A DNA stretch of 40,887 bases from Rhodocyclaceae bacterium (GCA_008080565.1 VIKE01000062.1:1-40887), one strand, 5' to 3'; shown: positions 33,630 to 40,887, numbered from the stretch's first letter. The notes: a model not told the origin generated them from the letters alone. Numbers and translations: made by a program.

Positions 33630-34331
33630 ATGGATCACGCCCACCATCAGGCCATCACGGAATTTTCTTACATGCTCGCCTTCATGACCGGCCTGCTCGG
33701 CAGTGGTCATTGCCTGGGCATGTGCGGCGGGCTCGTTTCCGGATTTTTCATGAAGCTCGGCGCCAAGGGCGTCTGGCCTTATCTGGCCTATCACGGTGCG
33801 CGGGTCGGGATTTATACGGTCGTTGGCCTGATTGCCGCGGCAATTGGCGCCGTGCTCGTTTCCACCGGTGAATTCGGCAAGCTGCAGGGTGTGTTGCAGA
33901 TCGTTGCCGGTATCGTCGTCATCCTGCTCGGCCTCGATCTGCTCGGCGTTTCGCCCTTCCGCAACCGCCTCGGTTTCGCACCCGTCGCCTGGCTGCGCAG
34001 GCAGTTCGCGCTGGCGGTGCAGAAAGGCCCGGTGGTTGGCGCGCTGATCGGAGGTGCGATCAATGGCCTGATGCCCTGCTCGATGACCATGGCGATGGCC
34101 GTCAAGGCCACCACAGCGCCTTCAGTGCTGGATGGCGGTCTGCTGATGCTGGCCTTCGGTGCCGGCACGCTGCCCTCGATGCTGTCGGCCTCCTTCCTGT
34201 TCGGCAAGCTCGGGCCGAAACTGCGCGGCTGGCTGCTCAAAGGCGCCGCGCTGTTCGTTATCGCCCTGGGCGTATCGACGCTCTGGCAGGGCCTTCGCTA
34301 CTACACGGTGATGAACAAGCTGCTCGGCTGA
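33630..34331 (+). CDS. TauE/SafE-type membrane protein with GHCLGMCGG motif
   Basis: Membrane protein of 233 residues with about six helices, of the family annotated as sulfite exporter TauE/SafE, related to DsbD/CcdA-like domains. The motif SGHCLGMCGG (His27, Cys28, Cys32) near the N-terminus and LMPCSMT further on are the family's potential metal/thiol sites. Members of this subtype occur near CcoI-type ATPases and are linked to copper supply for cbb3 oxidase. The N-terminus MDHAHHQ adds three more His. No close ribosome-binding site is seen; the repeat copy E occupies the upstream DNA. Confidence 0.82.
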   Translation: MDHAHHQAITEFSYMLAFMTGLLGSGHCLGMCGGLVSGFFMKLGAKGVWPYLAYHGARVGIYTVVGLIAAAIGAVLVSTGEFGKLQGVLQIVAGIVVILLGLDLLGVSPFRNRLGFAPVAWLRRQFALAVQKGPVVGALIGGAINGLMPCSMTMAMAVKATTAPSVLDGGLLMLAFGAGTLPSMLSASFLFGKLGPKLRGWLLKGAALFVIALGVSTLWQGLRYYTVMNKLLG

Positions 34332-34332
34332 G

Positions 34333-34349
34333 TGCGACACTATGTCGCA
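34333..34349 (+). promoter_or_regulatory. 17-bp palindromic operator 2, before the nosL-like pair
   Basis: TGCGACACTATGTCGCA is a perfect 7-bp inverted repeat with a 3-nt centre. A -10-like TAATAT begins 22 nt downstream (34372-34377) and the ATG of the first NosL-like gene follows at 34413. Sequence and spacing match operator 1 at 25408-25424. Confidence 0.65.
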
Positions 34350-34412
34350 GCGTTGGCGCATCATCGGGCGCTAATATTTCACGGCTAACAAACAGCTTCA
34401 GGGAGAGCAAAA

Positions 34413-35018
34413 ATGAAACGCCGTGACCTTCTCAAGATGTCCGTTCTTTCGGGCTTCGCCGCCGCTTCGACGCAAGCCGGTGCGAACACCGCCTGCGCCA
34501 CCGACGGCACGCCGAACCAGTTCATTCCCAAAAAACCAGCCGACGCCAAGCCGCTGGAAAACGAATTCGAGAAATATCCGAAGTGCCCGTATTGCGGCAT
34601 GGATCGCAAGGAGCATCACCGCGCCCGCATGCTCGTCCAGTACGCCGACGATCTGAGCGATGGCGTCTGCTCAATCCATTGCCTGGCCCTCAGTCTGGGC
34701 GTCAATATCGACCGCGAGCCGAAGAACATCTGGGGTCCGGACTACGGCTCCAACGTCGAACCGCGTCCGCTGGTACCGGTCGACAACCTGGTTTACCTGA
34801 TCGGCGCCGACCTCAAGCACGCCATGACCAAGCGTTCGAAGCATTCCTTCTCCTCATTGAGCACGGCCAAGGAATTCCAAGGCAAGCATGGCGGCGCTCT
34901 GGGAAATTTCAACGATGCGCTGCGCGAGTCCTACCTCGACATGGCCTCCGATGTGGGCATGATTCGCAAGAATCGCGAAGAGCGCCGCAAGCGCGCCGCT
35001 GAAATGAAGAAGGGCTGA
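34413..35018 (+). CDS. NosL-like copper protein 1 with Tat signal
   Basis: Protein of 201 residues. The N-terminus MKRRDLLKMSVLSGFAAAS has a twin-Arg start followed by a weak hydrophobic stretch, suggesting export by Tat. The NosL-type metal site is KCPYCGMDRK (Cys58, Cys61, Met63). Length exceeds classical NosL because of a C-terminal helical basic extension (NREERRKRAAEMKKG). NosL supplies Cu(I) to nitrous oxide reductase in denitrifiers. It has a good RBS (AGGGAGAG) and overlaps the next gene by 1 nt (TGATG). Confidence 0.83.
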   Translation: MKRRDLLKMSVLSGFAAASTQAGANTACATDGTPNQFIPKKPADAKPLENEFEKYPKCPYCGMDRKEHHRARMLVQYADDLSDGVCSIHCLALSLGVNIDREPKNIWGPDYGSNVEPRPLVPVDNLVYLIGADLKHAMTKRSKHSFSSLSTAKEFQGKHGGALGNFNDALRESYLDMASDVGMIRKNREERRKRAAEMKKG

Positions 35019-35497
35019 TGCTGCGCCGTACCTTATTGATCCTTCTGGTCGCATTCTGGGCACCCATGGCGGCAGCCCAGAATGTGCCCAAGCCGGGGCC
35101 GAAGGATCTCTGCCCGGTCTGCGGCATGCTGGTTTCCAAGTATCCGAACTGGGTGGCTGTCGTGACGTGGAAGGATGGCCATGCCCATTTCTTCGACGGC
35201 GCCAAGGACATGTTCAAGTTCCTGCATGACCTGCCCAAGTACGCGCCGAATCATCGCAAGGAAGACATCACGGGTATCTACGTCACCGATTTCTACAATC
35301 TGGAACGGATCGACGCGCGCAAGGCCATTTTTGTTACTGGCTCCGATGTCCTTGGCCCGATGGGGCATGAGCTCGTGCCGCTGGCCAGTCAGGTGGATGC
35401 CACCGATTTCAGCAAGGATCACAAGGGAAAGCGGACCTTGCGTTTCGAGCAAGTGACGCCGGATCTGCCTGTGGCGCTTGATTCCGGGAAGTTCTGA
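35018..35497 (+). CDS. NosL-like copper protein 2 with Sec signal
   Basis: Protein of 159 residues. The Sec-type signal peptide ends near residue 20 (PMAAAQ). Then comes DLCPVCGMLVSKYPNW, with Cys32, Cys35 and Met37 in the NosL/copper arrangement, and the acidic, aromatic stretch HAHFFDGAKDMFKFL. It is a second, shorter NosL-family member in the same operon as the first. The tandem pair may act sequentially or on different acceptors. The next gene is convergent 16 nt away. Confidence 0.85.
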   Translation: MLRRTLLILLVAFWAPMAAAQNVPKPGPKDLCPVCGMLVSKYPNWVAVVTWKDGHAHFFDGAKDMFKFLHDLPKYAPNHRKEDITGIYVTDFYNLERIDARKAIFVTGSDVLGPMGHELVPLASQVDATDFSKDHKGKRTLRFEQVTPDLPVALDSGKF

Positions 35498-35513
35498 GCG
35501 CGACGAATCAGGC

Positions 35514-36662
35514 TCAAAGGTCGAGGAATTCTCCGACTTCGTCGGAGCGCGCCATCGTGTCGGCGTAACCAAGGTCGATCAGGGCTCGCGTATAGGGTTT
35601 CTCGAAAAGCAGGTAGCTGGTCAGCGTGCCGTTGCGGCGGTTCATGCCGCCAATGCCACCGAGCATCATGCGCATCGCCCAGGGCAGGGCGCCAGCGTGT
35701 TCGGCGGCGATGCGCTCGAGACGTTCGGAGGGCGAAATGATCAAGGCCTTGATTGGCCGCAAGGGAATTGTATTGGTTTCCCGAATGTCGGGCGGGATGG
35801 CGGCAAGGGTTCGGTTGATCCGCTGCATCCGCTCGATATCGACTGCCAGACTATCGAGAAAGATGCTCGATAGCGCGTGGCCGGCGATTTGGGCCAGCGA
35901 CGGATGGCTGTCGACCCGGCGACGTTCCTGATGTTCATTCTTGCGTCCCGCACCGACGATCAGTACTCGCTCGGCACCGAGGTGGATGGCTGGCGAAATC
36001 GGTGCCAGTTGGCGCATTGAGCCATCGCCGAAAAACTCCCGGTGTATCTTGGCAGCCGGAAAAATGAAGGGGATGGCGCTCGAGGCAAGCAGATGGTCGA
36101 CACCGATTTCCGAGCGGATGCCGATGCGCTGGACGCGATGCCAGGGCTGGGCGTCGGCGTGGCCCTGAAAGAAATTGATGTTGTCGCCGGATTCGTAGCC
36201 GGATGCCGAAATACTCAGGGCGTGCAGCGCGCCATTGGCGATCGAGCGCTCGATGCCACGGAAATCGAGGTGGCGACTGAGCAACTCGCGCAGAGGGGAA
36301 TTGTCGAGCAGCGAGCGCGGCCGGCTGCGAATCAGCCAGCCCAGCGTCAGCATGGTCATCCAGTGCGCACCCGAGATGCCGATGCCGAGTGGGTCAGCAC
36401 GGTAGATGTCGCCAGCGTGCATGTTGCGCCAGAAGCTGGCCAGGACCGAAACGGCCTTGCCGAAATTGTCAGCCAGGCAGGCGATACCGGCCGCGTTGAT
36501 GGCGCCAGCCGAGGTGCCGCACAGAATGGGGAAGGGGTTTTTCCGGCGGTTGGTCGACAGTTTTGCAACGGCGAGCAGGACGCCGACTTGATAGGCCGCC
36601 CGGGCGCCTCCGCCAGTCAGGACCAGCGCAGTCTTGGGGGCCTTTGCCAGGGGCGGGCTCAT
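35514..36662 (-). CDS. Patatin-like phospholipase
   Basis: Serine hydrolase of 382 residues with the patatin fold. The oxyanion loop TGGGARAAY is at 16-24, the nucleophile Ser51 in GTSAG (49-53), and the catalytic Asp213 in FGDGS. It lacks a signal peptide and is likely cytoplasmic or membrane-peripheral. The substrate is unknown but phospholipids or lysophospholipids are usual. It is preceded by a promoter and a 17-codon leader ORF that overlaps its start by ATGA, suggesting coupled translation. Confidence 0.87.
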   Translation of the reverse strand: MSPPLAKAPKTALVLTGGGARAAYQVGVLLAVAKLSTNRRKNPFPILCGTSAGAINAAGIACLADNFGKAVSVLASFWRNMHAGDIYRADPLGIGISGAHWMTMLTLGWLIRSRPRSLLDNSPLRELLSRHLDFRGIERSIANGALHALSISASGYESGDNINFFQGHADAQPWHRVQRIGIRSEIGVDHLLASSAIPFIFPAAKIHREFFGDGSMRQLAPISPAIHLGAERVLIVGAGRKNEHQERRRVDSHPSLAQIAGHALSSIFLDSLAVDIERMQRINRTLAAIPPDIRETNTIPLRPIKALIISPSERLERIAAEHAGALPWAMRMMLGGIGGMNRRNGTLTSYLLFEKPYTRALIDLGYADTMARSDEVGEFLDL

Positions 36663-36712
36663 GCCGGCCTGAGCGATGTTCGCCCGAGCAGGCTGGCTTT
36701 CTTGTTTTTCAT
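36659..36712 (-). CDS. 17-codon leader peptide ORF overlapping the patatin start
   Basis: ATG at 36712 is preceded by the strong ribosome-binding site GGAGGGGGAG and encodes MKNKKASLLGRTSLRPA. Its stop overlaps the patatin ATG in ATGA. The patatin start itself lacks a comparable ribosome-binding site. The leader may be a coupling ORF rather than a functional peptide. Confidence 0.5.
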   Translation of the reverse strand: MKNKKASLLGRTSLRPA

Positions 36713-36758
36713 CTCCCCCTCCGCGCGCTTGCAGTCAATGTGCTTGCTGTATTCGTGC

Positions 36759-36787
36759 AGTATAGGGGGAGAATTTTTTCCGCTCAA
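36759..36787 (-). promoter_or_regulatory. Sigma-70 promoter of the patatin gene
   Basis: On the minus strand TTGAGC and TATACT are separated by exactly 17 nt. The leader ATG is about 47 nt downstream of the -10. The -35 sits at the end of the queD coding region. Confidence 0.7.
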
Positions 36788-37236
36788 TCCAGCTTGGTGC
36801 GAAGTGCGTCAGCCCAGCAGTTGGGCGTTTCGTAAAGGCGGACCTGTTCTAGCCGAAGATGGTTGCCGTAGGTGTCGCGGTATACTGCGTCGAGGCGCTC
36901 GAAAGCGATGCGGGCCAGATTCTCGGCGGTAGGCACGCGGTCGAGGATGACTGTCTTGTGGCCCGGCATCGACGCGAGAAAATCGACAACCGCCGTGTCG
37001 CCCGCGTAGGCGAGGAAAGCGTGATCCCATTCGTTGACCAGATGGATGTTGGCCAGATCCTTGACCTGTGAAAAGTCCATCACCATGCCGTTGGCGGCAT
37101 CGCCAGCCTTGTCGATGACGCTGCCGGACAAGGTGATTTCTATGGCGTAACGGTGCCCGTGCAAGTGACGGCACTGGCTTTTGTGGTCGGGGATGCGGTG
37201 CCCGGCATCGAATTCGAGACGGCGGGTAATCAACAT
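36784..37236 (-). CDS. queD: 6-carboxy-5,6,7,8-tetrahydropterin synthase
   Basis: Second enzyme of queuosine/7-deazaguanine synthesis, converting dihydroneopterin triphosphate to 6-carboxytetrahydropterin. Length is 150 residues. Zinc ligands are His13 (FDAGHR) and His26, His28 (HLHGHRY), the catalytic Cys22 is in SQCRH, and the later motifs GMVMDFSQVK and NEWDHAFL, plus TAENLA, are typical. The start at 37236 (MLITRRLEFDAGH) is preferred over the ATG six codons upstream. It is divergent from the radical SAM gene, which is not the usual QueE. Confidence 0.93.
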   Translation of the reverse strand: MLITRRLEFDAGHRIPDHKSQCRHLHGHRYAIEITLSGSVIDKAGDAANGMVMDFSQVKDLANIHLVNEWDHAFLAYAGDTAVVDFLASMPGHKTVILDRVPTAENLARIAFERLDAVYRDTYGNHLRLEQVRLYETPNCWADALRTKLD

Positions 37237-37280
37237 GGGCGTTTTGCTCAACAAGGCGGTCGCGGATTATACAATGCGCC

Positions 37281-38117
37281 ATGCTCTCCACAGACGATCA
37301 CCGCCGCGACAGTGCCGGCTTGCGCTACGTTTATCCCGTTATCTCGCGCCGGGCTGGCGGCGTGTCGATCGGGATTAATCTCAATCCCAATAATGCCTGC
37401 AACTGGGCCTGCCTTTATTGCCAGGTCGAAAACCTGACGCGGGGCGGACCGCCGCCAATTGATCTGGAGTGCCTGGAGCGCGAACTGGCCGGCTTTCTCG
37501 ACGACGCGCTGAACGGCGATTTCATGCTTCGGCAAGTACCACCCGAGGCGCGGCGGTTGATGGATGTGGCGTTTTCCGGCAACGGTGAGCCGACAAGCGC
37601 GGCCGAGTTCGCCGATGCAGTCGGCGTGGTCGGGAGGGTGCTTGAGCGCTTTGGCCAAAAAGGCAAACTGGTCGTGCGCCTGATCACCAACGGCAGCCTG
37701 ATGCATCGCACTGAAGTTCAGTCGGGGATCCGTCATCTGGCCAAACTGGGGGGCGAAGTCTGGTTCAAGATTGACCGCGCTACAGCCGAAGAGGTCGCCG
37801 AAATTAACGGCGTTCCGTGGAAAATGGCAAAAACATCAAAAAATCTCGAAATTTGCGCTGAGCTTGCGCCAACATGGGTGCAAACCTGCTGGTTCGCGCT
37901 GGATGGCCTTGCGCCGTCGCTGGCGTCGCGACTGGCCTATTGCGATCTGCTTCGACCGCTCGCTGGAAAGCTGGCTGGCGTGCACCTTTACGGATTGGCC
38001 AGGCCGTCTATGCAAGCTGCGGCATCCCGCATAAACCCTCTTTCCATCGAGGTTTTGGCTGATTTTGCCGAACAGATAGAAAAGGAAAAGGGCATCCGGG
38101 TCATTGTTTCCCCGTGA
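37281..38117 (+). CDS. Radical SAM protein (COG0731-like)
   Basis: Radical SAM enzyme of 278 residues with the cluster motif CNWACLYC (Cys40, Cys44, Cys47) after INLNPNNA, then a SAM-binding-like GNGEPT and a LITNGS strand. The form resembles the COG0731 group (wyosine-related in archaea), whose bacterial members are uncharacterised; it lacks the auxiliary cluster-binding C-terminal domain of larger enzymes. It is divergent from queD with 44 nt between starts. A possible promoter TTGCTC/TATACA with an 18-nt spacer lies in that gap. The reaction is unknown. Confidence 0.78.
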   Translation: MLSTDDHRRDSAGLRYVYPVISRRAGGVSIGINLNPNNACNWACLYCQVENLTRGGPPPIDLECLERELAGFLDDALNGDFMLRQVPPEARRLMDVAFSGNGEPTSAAEFADAVGVVGRVLERFGQKGKLVVRLITNGSLMHRTEVQSGIRHLAKLGGEVWFKIDRATAEEVAEINGVPWKMAKTSKNLEICAELAPTWVQTCWFALDGLAPSLASRLAYCDLLRPLAGKLAGVHLYGLARPSMQAAASRINPLSIEVLADFAEQIEKEKGIRVIVSP

Positions 38118-38156
38118 TGCCCGTTGTTACGGTCGACGCCCCTTTCGGGGCAAAAA

Positions 38157-38465
38157 TCAGGCCGCTTTTTTTGCGTGAGCGCGAGCCGATTTCTTCAGCG
38201 ACTTGAACAGCTCCGGTTCCTGAGCCTTCAAATACTCGACGACTTCAATGTCGTCACGCTTGATGTTTTTGATATCGACTTGTTCGACATGAACCAGACG
38301 GAGCAATTCGCGCACCGGCTTCGGCATGTTGCGGCCGCTTTCGTAGCGGGAACCGCCACTCTGCGTCACGCCGAGGGTGGACCAGAACTGTTGCTGATTC
38401 AGGCCAAGTTTGCGACGAATTTCACGAGCGTCGATTTTCTCGATGGTTTTAACAGTAGACATCAT
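38157..38465 (-). CDS. Small HTH (Xre-type) transcriptional regulator
   Basis: Protein of 102 residues. The HTH lies at about 15-50 (REIRRKLGLNQQQFWSTLGVTQSGGSRYESG), of the Cro/C1 type as in COG2944-like regulators. The C-terminal part is helical and ends in a basic, Lys/Ala-rich tail (SLKKSARAHAKKAA). The start at 38465 follows GGAG at good distance. The AT-rich region upstream carries two inverted repeats that could be its own operators. Confidence 0.8.
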   Translation of the reverse strand: MMSTVKTIEKIDAREIRRKLGLNQQQFWSTLGVTQSGGSRYESGRNMPKPVRELLRLVHVEQVDIKNIKRDDIEVVEYLKAQEPELFKSLKKSARAHAKKAA

Positions 38466-38495
38466 TCAATCTCCATACGCTAGTGGAATAGGATT

Positions 38496-38527
38496 ACCTA
38501 AGCATCCTAGCGATATATGCCTTAGGT
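38496..38527. promoter_or_regulatory. Inverted repeat ACCTAAG-N18-CTTAGGT upstream of the HTH gene
   Basis: Perfect 7-bp arms at 38496-38502 and 38521-38527. It lies 31-62 nt upstream of the HTH start in AT-rich DNA, a plausible autoregulatory operator. Confidence 0.5.
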
Positions 38528-38530
38528 GAT

Positions 38531-38554
38531 ATAACCAAGTGTATAGATGGTTAT
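38531..38554. promoter_or_regulatory. Inverted repeat ATAACCA-N10-TGGTTAT upstream of the HTH gene
   Basis: Perfect 7-bp arms at 38531-38537 and 38548-38554, centre spacing about 17 bp, next to the first inverted repeat. The remaining gap up to 38735 holds no gene that can be supported. Confidence 0.5.
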
Positions 38555-38735
38555 GACATTTCGCAAGTGCCAATGCCAATAAATTTATCAAATCCGCGTA
38601 ACGATTTGTATCGATTGATGCTCTTGCTATTGTCCTTCGACCTTATGCGAGACGAGAAGTGCCGTTGGTCTTTCCGAATCAGGGAGGATGCTCTAAGATC
38701 AACCGACCAATTAAAACCGAGTGCGGGAGAGCGCA

Positions 38736-39185
38736 ATGCAGGTCCGGGAAATACTTCGAGTCAAGGGCGCCACGCTGTATACAGCGGCGCCGCAACAGTC
38801 TTTGGCTTTCGCTATCGACAGCATGGCCGATCTTGATGTCGGCTCACTGGTTGTCATGGATGGCGGCAAGATGGTCGGCATGCTGACATTCCGCGAAGTC
38901 CTTCTGGCGCTCAAGGGCAAGGCGGCGACTGCGGAACAATTGACTGTCGGCGATGTGATGGTAACCAATCCGGTGACTGCTTTTCCGGATATGGAAGCCA
39001 ACGACTTGCGTCGCTTGATGATCGACAAGCGCTCGCGCTATCTGCCAGTCATCGAAGACGACACGCTGATGGGCGTCATCTCGTTCCTCGATGTGGCCAA
39101 GGCGGTTCTTGAGGAGCAGAGTTTCGAGAACAAGATGCTGAAGAGCTACATCAAGAACTGGCCAACGGATCAGCAGGAGGCCTGA
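38736..39185 (+). CDS. Two-CBS-domain protein
   Basis: Cytoplasmic protein of 149 residues made of a CBS pair. CBS1 spans about 5-60 (AIDSMADLDVGSLVVMDGGKMVGMLTFRE) and CBS2 about 75-130 (VGDVMVTNPVTAF, RSRYLPVIEDDTLMGVISFLDV). CBS pairs bind adenosine nucleotides and act as regulators; the target is not evident here. The ATG follows GGGAGAG. A terminator follows directly. Confidence 0.88.
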   Translation: MQVREILRVKGATLYTAAPQQSLAFAIDSMADLDVGSLVVMDGGKMVGMLTFREVLLALKGKAATAEQLTVGDVMVTNPVTAFPDMEANDLRRLMIDKRSRYLPVIEDDTLMGVISFLDVAKAVLEEQSFENKMLKSYIKNWPTDQQEA

Positions 39186-39200
39186 GCTTCAAGCGAATAC

Positions 39201-39226
39201 AAAAGGCAGCTTCGGCTGCCTTTTGT
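39201..39226. terminator. Bidirectional Rho-independent terminator
   Basis: AAGGCAGC and GCTGCCTT form a perfect stem capped by the stable TTCG tetraloop, with A- and T-runs outside. It serves the CBS gene and the convergent small gene. Confidence 0.92.
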
Positions 39227-39236
39227 TCGTTTACAG

Positions 39237-39395
39237 CTAGCGGCTGTCCCAGCCGTAACGCTTTGTTCTTTGCCAGCGGTTATCGGGCTGTTGGCGCGCA
39301 TTTGGCGCCGCATTCGAGCCCCCCTTGCGGGGCGGGGGCCGGGTCGATGGTTTTGCTACAGTCGACGGTGTGGGGGAGGGCTTCTTGCTCGGCAT
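39237..39395 (-). CDS. Small basic Pro/Ser-rich protein, 52 aa
   Basis: ATG at 39395 is preceded by GGAATGAGGAG at a suitable distance. The product is strongly basic and low-complexity: it begins MPSKKPSPTPSTVAKPST, has PPPRKGG and ends RWQRTKRYGWDSR. No membrane helix or signal peptide. No known family; it could be disordered and nucleic-acid binding. It converges on the CBS gene at a shared terminator and is divergent from aroC. The stretch TTTTGCTACAGTCGACGG within it resembles the interspersed repeat. Confidence 0.55.
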   Translation of the reverse strand: MPSKKPSPTPSTVAKPSTRPPPRKGGSNAAPNARQQPDNRWQRTKRYGWDSR

Positions 39396-39431
39396 GGTAA
39401 ACTCCTCATTCCATATTAGAACGCAGCTTCC

Positions 39432-40532
39432 ATGTCCGGCAATACTTTTGGCACCCTGTTTACCGTTACCTCCTTTGGCGAGTCGCACGGCCCGGCAATC
39501 GGCTGTGTTGTTGATGGCTGCCCACCCGGACTGGCCTTGTGCGAGGCTGATATCCAGGCCGAACTGGATCGCCGCAAGCCGGGTACGTCGCGTCATGTGA
39601 CGCAGCGTCGCGAGCCGGATACCGTCGAGATTCTTTCCGGCGTCTTTGATGGCAAGACTACCGGCACGCCGATCGGCCTGCTTATTCGCAATCAGGACCA
39701 GCGCAGCAAGGATTACGGCAATATTGCCGACACCTTCCGTCCTGGTCACGCCGATTACACCTACACCCAGAAATATGGTTTCCGCGACCCCCGCGGCGGC
39801 GGCCGTTCGTCGGCCCGTGAGACTGCCGTGCGCGTGGCGGCCGGGGCGATTGCCCGCAAGTGGCTGAACGAGCGTTATGGCATCAGTATTTGTGGCTGGA
39901 TGAGTGCTCTCGGTCCGATTGAGATTCCCTTTGTTTCGGCTGACGACATTCGCGAGAACGCTTTCTTTGCGCCGAATGCCGGGCTGGTGCCAGAGCTTGA
40001 AAGCTATATGGACAGCCTGCGTAAATCGCTCGATTCGGTCGGCGCCAAAATCACCGTGACCGCGACTGGTGTTCCCCCGGGTTGGGGCGAGCCGGTTTAT
40101 GATCGTCTCGATGCGGAAATTGCCTATGCCATGATGGGCATCAATGCCGTGAAGGGTGTCGAAATCGGCGCTGGTTTTGCGTCGGTGGCCCAGAAGGGAA
40201 GCGAGCATGGAGATGAAATGACGCCGCAGGGCTTTGTGACCAATCATGCTGGCGGCGTGCTGGGCGGCATTTCGACGGGGCAGGATATTGTCGTCAATAT
40301 GGCGATCAAGCCGACCTCGTCGATCGCCCAGCCGCGTCGCTCAATCGATCGTCAGGGCAACGCCATCGAAGTGGCGACCGAGGGGCGGCACGATCCTTGT
40401 GTCGGCATTCGCGCCACGCCGATTGCCGAAGCCATGCTGGCGCTGGTCCTCATCGATCATGCCTTGCGTCACCGCGCTCAGTGCGGTGACGTGGTGTGTG
40501 CGACGCCGCGCATACCGGGTGAAATCGCGTAA
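39432..40532 (+). CDS. aroC: Chorismate synthase
   Basis: Last enzyme of the shikimate pathway, converting EPSP to chorismate with reduced FMN. Length is 366 residues as expected. Signature stretches are [11 protein letters not shown] (His19), [36 protein letters not shown] and the C-terminal [14 protein letters not shown]. The ATG at 39432 fits the family N-terminus MSGNTFG. It is followed by the small YdcH-like gene after 53 nt. Confidence 0.97.
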   Translation: MSGNTFGTLFTVTSFGESHGPAIGCVVDGCPPGLALCEADIQAELDRRKPGTSRHVTQRREPDTVEILSGVFDGKTTGTPIGLLIRNQDQRSKDYGNIADTFRPGHADYTYTQKYGFRDPRGGGRSSARETAVRVAAGAIARKWLNERYGISICGWMSALGPIEIPFVSADDIRENAFFAPNAGLVPELESYMDSLRKSLDSVGAKITVTATGVPPGWGEPVYDRLDAEIAYAMMGINAVKGVEIGAGFASVAQKGSEHGDEMTPQGFVTNHAGGVLGGISTGQDIVVNMAIKPTSSIAQPRRSIDRQGNAIEVATEGRHDPCVGIRATPIAEAMLALVLIDHALRHRAQCGDVVCATPRIPGEIA

Positions 40533-40585
40533 TATTTCCATTTTGCCGCCCAGGCGGCTGATCATCGCAACAGGGAGAGAAAACC

Positions 40586-40852
40586 ATGCAAGTTGATCAT
40601 CACGATCTGTACCAGGAGTTTCCCGAGTTCAAGGACGGGATTGATGCGCTCAAGACCAGCAATGCCTATTTTGCCCGTCAGTTCGCTTCCTATAACCGCC
40701 TGACCGGCAAGGTCGAGGATCTTGAAGAGCAGGACATGCCGGTCGCCGACTTCACCATCGAAGACATGAAGAAACAGCGCGTCAAGCTCAAGGACGAAAT
40801 CTACCATCTGCTGCTCGCCTTCCGCGCCGGCCAGCAATCCGTCAAGGCTTGA
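40586..40852 (+). CDS. YdcH-like (DUF465) small protein
   Basis: Soluble protein of 88 residues, largely helical, of the YdcH type (residues HHDLYQEFPEFKDGIDALK and IEDMKKQRVKLKDEIYHLL). E. coli YdcH-like proteins have no settled function. A good ribosome-binding site (GGGAGAG) precedes ATG. It may share a transcript with aroC. The remaining 35 nt contain a -10-like TAAAAT at the very end of the window. Confidence 0.82.
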   Translation: MQVDHHDLYQEFPEFKDGIDALKTSNAYFARQFASYNRLTGKVEDLEEQDMPVADFTIEDMKKQRVKLKDEIYHLLLAFRAGQQSVKA

Positions 40853-40887
40853 TCGAAGCCTGTGCCCGATCCTGCATCCGGTAAAAT

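Noticed and set aside
38117..38160. GCCCC-TTTC-GGGGC hairpin between the radical SAM and HTH genes
   Set aside because: On the + strand it is followed by A, not T, and on the minus strand the T-run lies on the wrong side, so it is not a proper terminator for either gene.

Overview
The window looks like chromosome of a denitrifying betaproteobacterium of the Rhodocyclales, close to Dechloromonas/Azonexus. This is inferred from the high G+C, the NarX/NarL pair, the NosL-type copper proteins and the gene types; no database was searched. Nearly all of it is densely packed genes, with two tRNAs, several clear Rho-independent terminators, and no prophage, transposase or CRISPR array.

Layout. 1-3.5 kb: the 3' part of a nitrate/taurine-type ABC ATPase, then a NarX-like sensor kinase and a NarL-like regulator. 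3.5-13 kb: a small unknown protein, a spermidine-synthase-like protein, tRNA-Arg(CCU), a Cache chemoreceptor, an Uup-type ABC-F ATPase, an MFS carrier with a coupled 44-residue membrane protein, two HDOD proteins and a YcbL-type hydrolase. 13-25 kb: housekeeping (DNA glycosylase, accA, tilS, dapA, bamC, YycJ-like hydrolase, PolX, DUF883 protein, nitroreductase, rlmD, Bax-inhibitor-1 protein), then tRNA-Ser(UGA). 25.4-35.5 kb: a long same-strand copper/redox cluster. 35.5-40.9 kb: patatin, queD, radical SAM protein, HTH regulator, CBS protein, aroC and a YdcH-like protein.

The copper/redox cluster is the most interesting region. In order it has a 58-residue membrane peptide, a Sco protein, a short His-rich membrane protein, an FtsX-type permease with a LolD-type ATPase, a membrane protein with CC and HHHCPFC motifs, a TlpA-like lipoprotein, a free-standing Cys-rich metal-binding protein, a Met-rich membrane protein, an HMA-like protein, a Cu-type P1B ATPase, a TauE/SafE-type protein with a GHCLGMCGG motif, and two NosL-like proteins. 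Two matching 17-bp palindromes, TGCGRCA-N3-TGTCGCA, lie at the same distance from -10-like boxes before the first gene and before the nosL pair. This suggests one redox regulator controls both ends.

Three further signals stand out. (1) A roughly 40-bp interspersed repeat with the core TTTTTCCGGTTGACCGT occurs in intergenic DNA and apparently inside coding sequences. (2) Several genes carry indels: the P-type ATPase has an out-of-frame deletion and a 7-bp duplication, the NarL homologue seems to lack about 11 residues of its DNA-binding domain, and an Ala-rich lipoprotein is frameshifted in a 51-bp tandem repeat. Assembly error must be excluded for all three. (3) The patatin gene has a good promoter and a 17-codon leader ORF that overlaps its start codon.
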